Of a DNA stretch of 64,000 nt, positions 35,627 to 44,554 are shown in pieces. The stretch is from an uncultured beta proteobacterium (GTDB lineage Bacteria; Pseudomonadota; Gammaproteobacteria; Burkholderiales; Burkholderiaceae_C). Within the stretch, counting starts at the first letter, position 1. Every line of letters starts with the position of its first letter. The position numbers and the translations under genes were made by a program. Below the pieces are notes generated by a model. The model was not told where the DNA came from and did no database searches. It saw nothing but the letters and a program-made list of their open reading frames with translations. The stretch spans positions 1 to 64,000 of the forward strand of contig CAIRAW010000075.1 of assembly GCA_903876735.1 (NCBI GenBank), written 5' to 3'.

Positions 35627-36466
35627 ATGCCAACTGCCCTGATCGCCGACGATGAGCGCCTGATGCGCGAGCAGTTGCGCGCACGCCTGGCTGAGGTCTG
35701 GCCGGAACTGGAGATCGTCGCCGAAGCCCGCAACGGCCAGGAGGCCGTGGCCATGACCGAGCAGCATCATCCGGATGTGGTGTTCCTCGATATCCGCATG
35801 CCGGTGCTCACCGGCGTCGATGCGGCGCGCCAGATCGCGCAGTTGCCCACCTTCGATGAGGCCGGCGGCTGGCCCGGTTGCGAGATCGTCTTCATCACGG
35901 CTTACGACCAGTATGCGGTGCAGGCCTTTGAGCAGGGCGTGGTGGACTATGTGCTCAAGCCGGCCGAGCGCGAGCGCCTGAAATTGACGGTGGAGCGCGT
36001 GCGCCAGCGTATGGCCGAGCGCAGCCATCACGGTGGCGACGCGCAGGCCGCACTCTCTGCTGCACCACTGGCGGCGCACACACCGGCAATGCAGCAATTG
36101 CTGCAGCAGTTGGCCGCGCAGATCAACCCGCAGCAGCCGCCCAAGCTGCAGTGGATTCAAGCCACGGTGCGCCAGGCGATTCAGATGATCCCGCTCGAAG
36201 AAATCCTGTTCTTTATCTCTGACGAAAAATATACCCGGGTGCAGACCGCCAGCATGGAAGCCTTGATCCGCAAGCCGATCAAGGAACTGGTGGAAGAAAT
36301 CGACATGCGCCTGTTCTGGCAGATTCATCGCTCGACGCTGGTCAACATCAAGGCCATCGCAGGCGTCAGCCGCGATGAGCGCGGACGCCAGTTGGTGAGT
36401 GTGCGTGGCCACCCGGAGAAACTCGAAGTCAGTCGCAGTTATGCGGGCTTGTTCAAGGGGATGTAA
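35627..36466 (+). CDS. LytTR-family response regulator
   Basis: A 279-residue regulator. The receiver domain has IADDERLMREQL (acidic pocket), phospho-acceptor Asp ~54 in DVVFLDIRMPVLTGVDAA, and ITAYDQYAVQAFEQGVVDYVLKP. A Gln-rich linker (MQQLLQQLAAQINPQQPP) follows, then a LytTR DNA-binding domain (IQMIPLEEILFFISDEKYTRVQT to QIHRSTLVNIKAIAGVSRDERGR). It is read with the upstream kinase. The next gene on the same strand, 235 bp on, is the large oxidoreductase, a possible but unproven target. Confidence 0.92.
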   Translation: MPTALIADDERLMREQLRARLAEVWPELEIVAEARNGQEAVAMTEQHHPDVVFLDIRMPVLTGVDAARQIAQLPTFDEAGGWPGCEIVFITAYDQYAVQAFEQGVVDYVLKPAERERLKLTVERVRQRMAERSHHGGDAQAALSAAPLAAHTPAMQQLLQQLAAQINPQQPPKLQWIQATVRQAIQMIPLEEILFFISDEKYTRVQTASMEALIRKPIKELVEEIDMRLFWQIHRSTLVNIKAIAGVSRDERGRQLVSVRGHPEKLEVSRSYAGLFKGM

Positions 36467-36482
36467 AGGCTTTCAAAGCCTT
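36466..36482. repeat. short perfect palindrome after the regulator gene
   Basis: AAGGCTTT-C-AAAGCCTT overlaps the regulator's stop codon and ends three bases before the FNR box. No T-run follows, so it is a poor terminator. It could be an operator or a 3' mRNA stabiliser. Confidence 0.4.
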
Positions 36483-36484
36483 GC

Positions 36485-36498
36485 TTGATGCACATCAA
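36485..36498 (+). promoter_or_regulatory. perfect FNR/Anr box upstream of the PFOR-like operon
   Basis: TTGATGCACATCAA matches the consensus TTGAT-N4-ATCAA completely. A -10-like TAGTAT with TG two bases before it (36539-36544) would place the box centre near -60, the class I activator position. The operon start is 204 bp downstream. Confidence 0.7.
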
Positions 36499-36561
36499 CA
36501 GATGCTGCGTGCGCCACCCCTTTTTCACATCGTGGTGCTAGTATCCAACCACCAAAATTTG

Positions 36562-36579
36562 CGAGAAGAAAACTTCTCG
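36562..36579 (+). repeat. leader hairpin of the PFOR-like operon
   Basis: CGAGAAG-AAAA-CTTCTCG is a perfect 7-bp stem with a 4-base loop. If transcription starts near 36551 it would sit about ten bases from the 5' end of the mRNA. A 5' stabilising stem or a second regulator's operator are both possible. Confidence 0.4.
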
Positions 36580-36701
36580 TTTGCCCATTTGGGGTGAGTG
36601 TTATCCCGCTTACCTGTCTGTGGCCGGAACGTGTTCGACCAAGCTGTGAGTTCATCCAGGGTGGGCCTTGAGATCAACGGATAACTCATGGACGTAGCAC
36701 G

Positions 36702-39700
36702 ATGAAAACCAAGACAGTCAAATACCCCGGCATTGCCAATGTCATCCACGGCAACGGCGCAGTCGCCCATGTCATGAACCATGTTTGTGGCGGCGTCATC
36801 GGTTACCCGATCACCCCTTCCACCGAGATCGCTGAAATCTACGAAGCCTTTCGGGCCGAGGGCGGCGTCAACGTCTGGGGCAAACACCCGTTCTTCTTCG
36901 GACCTGAGGGCGAGCATTCGGCGCAGAGCGGCGCCTTGGGCGCAGCGCTGACGGGTGGCCAGTTCATCTCCAACGCCTCGTCGAGCCAGGGTATTCTGTA
37001 CGCGCTCGAATCGCATTACGTCACCGTCGGCAAGAAGGTGGGCGGCTTTGTGCTGCAGGTTGCAGCGCGGGTCGTGTCCAAGCATTCTCTCAACGTGATG
37101 GCCGGCCATGACGATGTTTATGCGCTGATGTCTTCAGGCTACACCATTCTTTTCGGTGCCAATCCGCAGGAGGCGGCCGACCTGGCAGCCATCTCGTACC
37201 GCGTGGCGTCCCTGTCGCTGATTCCGGTGGCCAATGCCATGGACGGCTTTGCCACCAGCCACATGCTCAGTGAAGCGCTGATGCCAGAGCCCGAACTGCT
37301 GGCCGAATTTTTGGGTGACCCGGCCGGGCGCATCAAGGCGCCGACGCTGGCGCAGGAAATGCTCTACGGTGCCAAGGGCAGGGTGGTTCAGTTGGAGCAG
37401 TATCTGGCGCGTCGTCAAGCGGATTTGACGCAGGATCAACTGGCCCAGCTGCAGGCCTGGCTCGATAAGAACGCGGCCAAGGTCGAAGCTGACAACGCTG
37501 GCAAACTGGTTGCCAAAACCCTGGCCTGGTTGCCGGAAGAACTGCACGCACCGTGGCAGCGCCAGTGGCTTAACGCCTTCGAGAAAGGCACACGCCAACT
37601 GGTGCCGGCACTGGTCGATGTGAACAACCCGGGCCTCACTGGCGCAGTGCAGAACCAGCCCGATTTTCAGGCCGGTGCGGTGGATCACCGCACCCATTTC
37701 GCCATTGCTGTTCCGGCCATGGTGCGCCAGGCGATGGACGAATATGCCGCGCTGACCGGGCGCCAATATAACCCGGTGCAAACCTTCCAATGCGACGACG
37801 CCGACTATGTGATGGTCGGTCTCGGTTCAGTGACCGACGACGTGGAAGCGGTGGTGAGCTACCTGCGTGGCCAGGGCAAGAAGGTGGGTCTGGTGGCGAT
37901 CAAACAGTTGCAACCATTCCCGGAAGCCGAACTGGTGGCCGCGCTCAAGGGTAAGAAGGCGGTCACGGTGCTCGAGCGCTCGGACCAGACGGTGTTGACC
38001 AGTCTGGTGATGCAGGCGTTGTTCAAAGCGCGTGAGAATGTCAAAAAGATTCGCCACGCAGGCATCCCGGCCCTGAAAGACAGCCCGTTGTTGACCACGG
38101 CCATCTTCGGCCTTGGCGGCCACGACCTTCAGCCGCGCCACCTGATTGCCGCGTTCAAGAACATGGAAGACGGCAAGCTTGTGCCGCTGATTTATCTGGG
38201 TTCGCAGTTCTTCTCCGATACAGCAACGCCGCGCGTGGCCGAACTGTTGCAGCGCCTCAAGGCCGCCTATCCCGAGACTGAACCGATGGCGCTGCAGACG
38301 CTGGCCAACCCGAAGTTGCTGCCCGATGCGGGCTTTCGTGTGCGCTTCCACTCGATTGGCGGCTACGGCACGATTGCATCGGGCAAACTGTTGACCGACA
38401 TTCTGGCCGGCGTGCTCAGCATGCACTCCAAGTCGGCGCCCAAGTACGGCTCCGAGAAGAGCGGCGCACCGACCAACTACTACATCACCCTGAGTCCGGA
38501 GCCGGTCAAGATTACCAACGCCGAACTCGAGGACGTTGAAGTGGTGGTTGCACCTGACCACAAGGTTTTCAGCCACACCAATCCGTTGCTCGGGCTGGTG
38601 CCAGGCGGCACTTTCATTCTGCAGTCGAGCGCCAGCGCCGAAGAGGTCTGGCAGGAGTTGCCAGCCAAGGCACGCCAGACCATACGCGCGCAGAAGATCA
38701 GCTTCCTGATCGTCGATGCCTTTGCCGTTGCCAAGAAACACGCGCCGACGCCGGAACTGGCCACGCGCATGATGGGCATTGCCTTCATCGGCGCCGTTGC
38801 CGGTCATGTGCCCCAGGTTGCGGGTGGTGCTACCGAGGAAGCGATCCTGGCAAAAGTGCGTCAGCAGATTGCCAAGAAGTTTGGCGGCAAGGGCGGCGCC
38901 GTGACCGATGGCAACATGGCTGTGATCCGCGAAGGCATCGAAGCCACGAAAAAAGTGGATTACGAATCGAAGGCCTTTGCCCTGATCGACGCGAAACCGG
39001 CACCCATCCAGATCTACAGTTCCGCGCTGTCAGCAACGCAGTGCCAGAGCGCCGGCCCGTCAGGTTGCGCCGGCATGTTCGACGCGCAGTACTACGAGGA
39101 CATGGTCCTCAAGCCTTTCCGCGACGGCAGCATCGGTGAAGCACCCGTTCTGCCTGGTACCGGTTTGTTCATGCCCGCTGGCAGCGCAGGCGCCAAGGAC
39201 AAGGGCTTGTTCCGCCGCACCGTGCCCGAGTTCAAGGCCGACCTGTGCACCGGTTGCATGGAGTGCGCGCTGGTCTGCCCGGACGCCGCCATTCCGAACG
39301 TGGTGCATGAAATTCACGAGTTGCTGCTCGGTGGCATCAAGCAGCTCGACATCACGCCGACGCAGGCCGAGGCCATGCGCGCCCAGGTCTATGGGCTGGC
39401 CGAAGCCGTGCGCGAGGATTACCGCCAGAGCAAGGAGGCGCGGCCCTTCCATGAACTGGTTGCCGCCGCAGCCAGCCATCTGGAAACCGACAACGTCACG
39501 CTGCTGCGCCACTTCAACAAGCTGATTGAAGTGCTGTCGCTCTACCCGGTGTCGCGCACCAGGCCGTTCTTTGACGCGATGGAAAAAAACCGGACTGGCA
39601 GTGGCGGTTTGTTTGCCGCCAACGTCGACCCCTGGAAATGCACGGGCTGTCTGGAGTGCATCGAGGTTTGCGGTCCGGCCGCGCTGGTGGCGCGCGAGCA

Positions 39701-41684
39701 GGACGCGACCGTGCTGCAGATGCTGCAACAGCGTTTTGATGTGATGGGCAAGTTGCCCAATACGCCGGCGCGCTTTGTCGATGACGCGATCAAGCCCGAG
39801 GGCGAAGTCAAGCGCCTGCTGCTGGACCGCTCTAACTACTACTCCACCACCGGTGGCCATGGTGCCTGCCGCGGTTGCGGCGAGGTAACGGCGATCCGGC
39901 TCGTCATGGCCACCAACCACGCCATCACGTCCAAGCGCCAGCACGATCATGTGCGCGAACTCGAAAAACTGATTGCCGACCTCGGCGCCAAACAGGCGGC
40001 CCTGTCTGATGATGCCCAGCGCCAGCAGCGCATCGGCGCTTTGATGAGCACGCTGGAAAAGCGCCTCTACCTGTTCGAGAGCGGCCCCAGCGGCAACGGC
40101 CCGGCCGGCGCCGTGGTGGCCAACTCCACCGGGTGCAGCAGCGTGTACGCGTCCACCTTCCCGTACAACTGCTACAACGACCCCTGGGTCAACAGCCTGT
40201 TCCAGGACGCGCAACCGCTGGCCAAGGGCATCTTCGAGGGCATTGCGGCGCAGACGGTGGCCGACGTGCGCGCGCAGCGCCTGGCGCGGCTGGAACTCGA
40301 TGATGCTTATGACGCCAAGCTGCACGACCAGGACCTGCGCATGCTGTCCTGGGAGCAGTTCAGCGTGGCCGAACTGGGGCTGATGCCCACTGTGATCACG
40401 GTCGGTGGTGACGGCGCAACTTACGACATCGGCTTTGGCGCGCTGTCGCGCATCCTGATGAGCGGCACGCCGATGAAGGTGCTGGTGCTTAACACCGGGT
40501 CCTATTCCAATACCGGCGGCCAGGCCTCGACCTCGAGCTTCATTGGCCAGGACTCGGACCTGGCACGCATTGGCAGCGCTGCCAGCGGCAAGCACGAGTC
40601 GCGCAAGGAATTGGGCCTGATCGCAGCCTTCCATTCCAACGTCTTCGTCTGCGCCACCAGCACCTCGCTGCAAGGGCACTTCCTGAAGAACACCATGGAG
40701 TGCCTGAGCTACACAGATGGCCCGGCTCTGCTCGACGTCTACACGCCGTGTCAGGGTGAGCATGGTATCGGGGACGCGGCATCGTCCGAGCGCTCGCGCC
40801 TGGCGGTGCAGAGCCGCATGAACCCGGTCTTTGTGCACGACCCGCGTCGCGGCAGCAACCTGCACGACTGGTTCTCGCTCGAAGGCAACCCCGACATCGA
40901 GAAGACCTGGGCCAGCAGCACGCTTGAATACATCGACGATGCCGGTCAGCTCAAGCTGCTGAGCACGGCGCTGACGCCGGCGCACTTTGCGCTGGGCGAA
41001 ATCCGTTTCAAGAAGCAGTTCCACAAACTGGCCGCCGACGATGTCAACGCGCTGCCGGTGGAAGACTTTGTCGAGTTGCCCCATGCTGAGCGCACTGGCA
41101 GGACGGCCTTCATCTGGTCCACCGACGCCAAGAAGCGCCTGCAGAAAATTGCGGTGGGCGAGGCCATCGTCGCGCTGGTCGAAGAGCGGCGCAAGTACTG
41201 GCATCTGCTGCAGTACCTCGATGGTCAGCATGTGGCCAAGCTTGGCGAAGACCATCGTCAGGGCATGGAGGCACTGCAAGCGCAGTACCTTGATTCTGTG
41301 ACGCAGCGCGACTCCTCGCTCGATTCCTTTGCGCGCGCCATGTCGGAACTCGCGGCTTCAAGCAAGGCACCGGTTGGCGCGGCGCGCGTCATCCCGATCA
41401 CGGCGGTCTCGGGCAGCCCGGCTGCGGCAAGCGGCGCGGCGACCGCAGTGGCCGATGCGCTGGTGACCTACGACGTAGCCGATCAGGTCAAGTGCACGGA
41501 CTGCAAGACCTGTTACCAGGATCTGCCTGAACTGTTCGAGAAGACGCGCATTTTGGTCGATGGTGTATCGCGTGATGTGGCCCAGATGATTCCGGGTGCG
41601 CTCGACAAGATCAAGGTCACGCCCGAACTCAAGGCCCGTATCAAGCGGGTATCTGCCAACTGTGATGCGGAGATCATTCGATGA
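36702..41684 (+). CDS. single-chain pyruvate:ferredoxin oxidoreductase-like 2-oxoacid oxidoreductase
   Basis: 1660 residues, against about 1170-1200 for usual single-chain PFOR/NifJ. The domains in order are: alpha part (GVIGYPITPSTEIAEIYEAF, ~30-50), a helical insert (~225-310), domain II (VMVGLGSVTDDVEAVVSYLRGQGKKVGLVAIKQLQPFPE, ~370-410), gamma part (IGGYGTIASGKLLTDIL, ~550), two [4Fe-4S] motifs (CTGCMECALVCP ~849 and CTGCLECIEVC ~979), and a thiamine-diphosphate domain with ACRGCGE and GGDGATYDIGFG...NTGSYSNTGGQ (~1230-1275). A C-terminal mono-cluster ferredoxin with CTDCKTC (~1597) and ANCDAEII closes the chain. It should oxidise pyruvate or another 2-oxoacid and CoA to acyl-CoA, CO2 and reduced ferredoxin in the cytoplasm. 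Substrate is not certain. A perfect FNR box lies upstream. ATGA overlap with the next gene. Confidence 0.85.
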   Translation: MKTKTVKYPGIANVIHGNGAVAHVMNHVCGGVIGYPITPSTEIAEIYEAFRAEGGVNVWGKHPFFFGPEGEHSAQSGALGAALTGGQFISNASSSQGILYALESHYVTVGKKVGGFVLQVAARVVSKHSLNVMAGHDDVYALMSSGYTILFGANPQEAADLAAISYRVASLSLIPVANAMDGFATSHMLSEALMPEPELLAEFLGDPAGRIKAPTLAQEMLYGAKGRVVQLEQYLARRQADLTQDQLAQLQAWLDKNAAKVEADNAGKLVAKTLAWLPEELHAPWQRQWLNAFEKGTRQLVPALVDVNNPGLTGAVQNQPDFQAGAVDHRTHFAIAVPAMVRQAMDEYAALTGRQYNPVQTFQCDDADYVMVGLGSVTDDVEAVVSYLRGQGKKVGLVAIKQLQPFPEAELVAALKGKKAVTVLERSDQTVLTSLVMQALFKARENVKKIRHAGIPALKDSPLLTTAIFGLGGHDLQPRHLIAAFKNMEDGKLVPLIYLGSQFFSDTATPRVAELLQRLKAAYPETEPMALQTLANPKLLPDAGFRVRFHSIGGYGTIASGKLLTDILAGVLSMHSKSAPKYGSEKSGAPTNYYITLSPEPVKITNAELEDVEVVVAPDHKVFSHTNPLLGLVPGGTFILQSSASAEEVWQELPAKARQTIRAQKISFLIVDAFAVAKKHAPTPELATRMMGIAFIGAVAGHVPQVAGGATEEAILAKVRQQIAKKFGGKGGAVTDGNMAVIREGIEATKKVDYESKAFALIDAKPAPIQIYSSALSATQCQSAGPSGCAGMFDAQYYEDMVLKPFRDGSIGEAPVLPGTGLFMPAGSAGAKDKGLFRRTVPEFKADLCTGCMECALVCPDAAIPNVVHEIHELLLGGIKQLDITPTQAEAMRAQVYGLAEAVREDYRQSKEARPFHELVAAAASHLETDNVTLLRHFNKLIEVLSLYPVSRTRPFFDAMEKNRTGSGGLFAANVDPWKCTGCLECIEVCGPAALVAREQDATVLQMLQQRFDVMGKLPNTPARFVDDAIKPEGEVKRLLLDRSNYYSTTGGHGACRGCGEVTAIRLVMATNHAITSKRQHDHVRELEKLIADLGAKQAALSDDAQRQQRIGALMSTLEKRLYLFESGPSGNGPAGAVVANSTGCSSVYASTFPYNCYNDPWVNSLFQDAQPLAKGIFEGIAAQTVADVRAQRLARLELDDAYDAKLHDQDLRMLSWEQFSVAELGLMPTVITVGGDGATYDIGFGALSRILMSGTPMKVLVLNTGSYSNTGGQASTSSFIGQDSDLARIGSAASGKHESRKELGLIAAFHSNVFVCATSTSLQGHFLKNTMECLSYTDGPALLDVYTPCQGEHGIGDAASSERSRLAVQSRMNPVFVHDPRRGSNLHDWFSLEGNPDIEKTWASSTLEYIDDAGQLKLLSTALTPAHFALGEIRFKKQFHKLAADDVNALPVEDFVELPHAERTGRTAFIWSTDAKKRLQKIAVGEAIVALVEERRKYWHLLQYLDGQHVAKLGEDHRQGMEALQAQYLDSVTQRDSSLDSFARAMSELAASSKAPVGAARVIPITAVSGSPAAASGAATAVADALVTYDVADQVKCTDCKTCYQDLPELFEKTRILVDGVSRDVAQMIPGALDKIKVTPELKARIKRVSANCDAEIIR

Positions 41685-44524
41685 GCAGCGTTAACCTGGC
41701 CGCCAGCGGCGGCGACGAACTCAACCGTTATCTGAGCGCCAGCAGTGCGCTGGAATCGACGCGCACGCAACTCGATGCACTGGAACAGACCGAGGCGGTG
41801 GAAGCCTTCCACAGCCAACTGGCGCTGTTGCGCCGGCGACTGCTCAACGAGCCGCAGGCCTTTCGCGACATGTTCATTGCCGATGGCAGCAATGCCATGG
41901 TCTGGGAGTTCAAGCAGGACGAACTCAGTGCCGAGTTCACGCGCACCTTCTGGGGTCTGCTGCTGCGTGACGACGACACCAGCAAGGTCTTGATGCGCTT
42001 TGTCTGGAACGTGCCGCTCGGGCTCAAGCGCAAGTTTGTGCGCGCCATCGACAAGCACTTGTCGGATCGCTACCCGATGTTCAAGGACCTGTCGCAAGGC
42101 TGGCCGGCCGACAACGCAATCCCGCCCTATATGCGCGATGCGGTTGAACGCTCCAAGGACTTTGGCCTGGTCAATCAGGGCTACCTGGGCTACATGAACC
42201 TGGGCTACAACGCGCGCGAAGTCGAGATGTTTGTCTGGCTTGAAGCGCTGCGCGACAAGCAGTGCGAAGACAAGCCCTGTGAGATCGGCGTGCATGTGGC
42301 CGGCAAGTTCGAACCCAAGGGCGGCTGCCCGGTCAAGATTCATATTCCGGAGATGCTCGAACTGCTGGGCACCGGGCGTTTCCGCGAAGCGATGGAGCTG
42401 ATTGAAAACTGCAATCCGCTGCCCAATGTGACGGGCCGAGTCTGCCCGCAGGAGTTGCAGTGCCAGGGTGTTTGCACGCACCAGAAACAGCCGATTGAAA
42501 TCGGCCAGATCGAGTGGTACCTGCCGCAGCGCGAGAAACTCGTCAACGCCGACGGCATTGCAGCGCGCTTTGCCAATCTGCCCGACCCGTGGACGAAAGC
42601 TGACAAGCCGCCTGTGGCGGTGGTGGGCTCGGGTCCGGCCGGCCTCATCAATGCCTACCTGCTGGCCTCCGAAGGCTTCCCGGTCACGGTGTTCGAGGCC
42701 TTTCACGCGCTCGGTGGCGTGCTGCGCTACGGCATCCCCGAGTTCCGCCTGCCCAATGAACTGATCGACGACGTGGTCGGCAAGATCCGCCTGCTCGGCG
42801 GCAAGTTTGTCGCCAATTTTGTGGTCGGCAAAACGGCGACGATTGAAGACCTGAAAAAAGCCGGCTTCTGGAAAGTGTTCATCGGCACTGGCGCCGGTCT
42901 GCCGCGCTTCATGAACGTGGCCGGCGAGCACCTGCTCAACGTCATGTCGGCCAATGAGTTCCTGACACGCGTGAACCTGATGCAGGGTCTGCACCAGGAC
43001 TACGAAACGCCGCTGCCAGAAACGCGCGGCAAGCGTGTCATCGTCATCGGCGGTGGCAACACCGCGATGGACGCAGCGCGCACGGCAAGGCGCCTGGGCG
43101 GTCTGGTCACCATCGTCTATCGGCGCACGCAGTCCGAAATGCCGGTGCGCGTTGAAGAACTGCACCACGCGCTGGAAGAAGGCATTGAACTCAAAGAGCT
43201 GCGCGCCCCCAACGAGTTTGTCGGCGACGACAAGACGCACTTCGTGACGCACGCCAAGCTTGACGTCATTGCCCTCGGTGAACCCGATGCCAGCGGCCGG
43301 CGCAGCCCGGTCAGCACGGGGCAGGTGGAAGACATGGAAGTGGACCTCGTCATCATGGCGCTGGGCAACACGCCCAACCCCATCATCCGCGAATCCGAGC
43401 CGAGCCTGAAGACGACCAAGTGGGGCACCATCGATGTCGGCGACGGTTCACAGCAGACTTCACTGGAGGGTGTTTACTCCGGTGGTGACGCGACACGCGG
43501 CGGCTCCACGGCCATCCGCGCTGCCGGCGACGGCCAGGCTGCGGCGCGCGAGATTGTGGGTGATATCAACCTCACGGCGGACGAGATCTCGACCATGGTC
43601 AGAGCGGCACGCTACTACACCGGACTCGGTTCAGCGCCGCAGACGATTCTGGAGAAGATTGAACTGGCCGACGGCATTGTTGAATTCATCGTGCACTCGC
43701 CGCTGGTGGCCAAGGCGGCGCAAGCCGGGCAGTTTGTGCGCGTGCTGCCTTGGGAGAAAGGTGAGTTGATTCCGCTCACGCTGGCTGACTGGGATGCGAA
43801 GAAGGGCACGATCTGCCTGGTCGTGCAAGCCATGGGCAGCAGCAGCATTGCGATCAACAACATGAACGTTGGCGACGCTTTCACCGGCATTGCAGGGCCG
43901 CTCGGTTTGCCCAGCGACCTGCATCGCTACGAAGGCCAGCAGACCGTGGTGTTCACCGCTGGTGGCCTGGGCCTGCCGCCGGTCTATCCGATCATGCGCG
44001 CCCATCTGCAGCGGGGCAACCATGTGACGCTGATTGCGGGCTTCCGCAATTCGGGTCTGCTGTTCTGGGTCAAGGACGGCGAGCGCGTGGCGGCACTGAA
44101 GGCCGAGTTTGGCGAACAACTCGACGTCATCTACACCAGCAACGACGGCAGCTTCGGCGAGAAAGGCTTTGTCACGACGCCGCTCGAAGCCATGCTCAAG
44201 GACAACAAGACGAGCAAGGGCCGCAACATTGCCGAAGTCGTCACCATTGGCCCGCCGCTGATGATGCGCGCCGTGAGCGACCTGACCAAGCCCTATGGCG
44301 TCAAGACGGTCGCCAGCCTGAACTCGATCATGGTGGACGCCACCGGCATGTGCGGTGCCTGCATGGTGCCGGTGACGATCGCCGGCAAGATGGTGCGCAA
44401 GCACGCCTGCGTTGACGGCCCGGAACTCGACAGCCACATCATCGACTGGGACAAGTTCCTGCCGCGCTTCAACCAGTTCAAGTCACAGGAGCAGGACAGC
44501 CGCGTGCTGCACGGGTTTGCCTGA
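41681..44524 (+). CDS. NfnAB-like single-chain NAD(P)H:ferredoxin transhydrogenase
   Basis: 947 residues. An unfamiliar helical N-terminal domain (~1-195) comes first. It is followed by a GltD/NfnB-type part: Fe-S motif CPQELQCQGVC (~250), FAD motif VAVVGSGPAGLINAYLLASEG (~310) and NAD(P) motif VIVIGGGNTAMDAARTARR (~450). From about 640 there is a PyrK/NfnA-type ferredoxin-NADP reductase (GQFVRVLPW, AGPLGLPSDL, VFTAGGLGLPPVYPIMRAH) with a [2Fe-2S] motif DATGMCGACMVPV...KHACVDGPE (~887-912). In clostridia and archaea NfnA and NfnB are separate subunits that couple reduced ferredoxin plus NADH to NADPH formation; here they are fused. ATGA coupling to the PFOR-like gene implies that it uses that enzyme's ferredoxin. 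Whether it bifurcates electrons is inference. Confidence 0.85.
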   Translation: MSSVNLAASGGDELNRYLSASSALESTRTQLDALEQTEAVEAFHSQLALLRRRLLNEPQAFRDMFIADGSNAMVWEFKQDELSAEFTRTFWGLLLRDDDTSKVLMRFVWNVPLGLKRKFVRAIDKHLSDRYPMFKDLSQGWPADNAIPPYMRDAVERSKDFGLVNQGYLGYMNLGYNAREVEMFVWLEALRDKQCEDKPCEIGVHVAGKFEPKGGCPVKIHIPEMLELLGTGRFREAMELIENCNPLPNVTGRVCPQELQCQGVCTHQKQPIEIGQIEWYLPQREKLVNADGIAARFANLPDPWTKADKPPVAVVGSGPAGLINAYLLASEGFPVTVFEAFHALGGVLRYGIPEFRLPNELIDDVVGKIRLLGGKFVANFVVGKTATIEDLKKAGFWKVFIGTGAGLPRFMNVAGEHLLNVMSANEFLTRVNLMQGLHQDYETPLPETRGKRVIVIGGGNTAMDAARTARRLGGLVTIVYRRTQSEMPVRVEELHHALEEGIELKELRAPNEFVGDDKTHFVTHAKLDVIALGEPDASGRRSPVSTGQVEDMEVDLVIMALGNTPNPIIRESEPSLKTTKWGTIDVGDGSQQTSLEGVYSGGDATRGGSTAIRAAGDGQAAAREIVGDINLTADEISTMVRAARYYTGLGSAPQTILEKIELADGIVEFIVHSPLVAKAAQAGQFVRVLPWEKGELIPLTLADWDAKKGTICLVVQAMGSSSIAINNMNVGDAFTGIAGPLGLPSDLHRYEGQQTVVFTAGGLGLPPVYPIMRAHLQRGNHVTLIAGFRNSGLLFWVKDGERVAALKAEFGEQLDVIYTSNDGSFGEKGFVTTPLEAMLKDNKTSKGRNIAEVVTIGPPLMMRAVSDLTKPYGVKTVASLNSIMVDATGMCGACMVPVTIAGKMVRKHACVDGPELDSHIIDWDKFLPRFNQFKSQEQDSRVLHGFA

Positions 44525-44554
44525 GGCGGCGCGAGTCCATGCAGCCTGAGAGGT

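Noticed and set aside
39060-41279. 739-codon open frame antisense to the PFOR-like gene
   Set aside because: It is a GC-driven shadow of the real gene: His/Arg/Gln-rich with no family features, while the plus strand carries clear PFOR motifs.
41513-43252. 579-codon open frame antisense to the transhydrogenase gene
   Set aside because: Same reason: composition typical of the antisense of a high-GC gene, with conserved motifs only on the plus strand.
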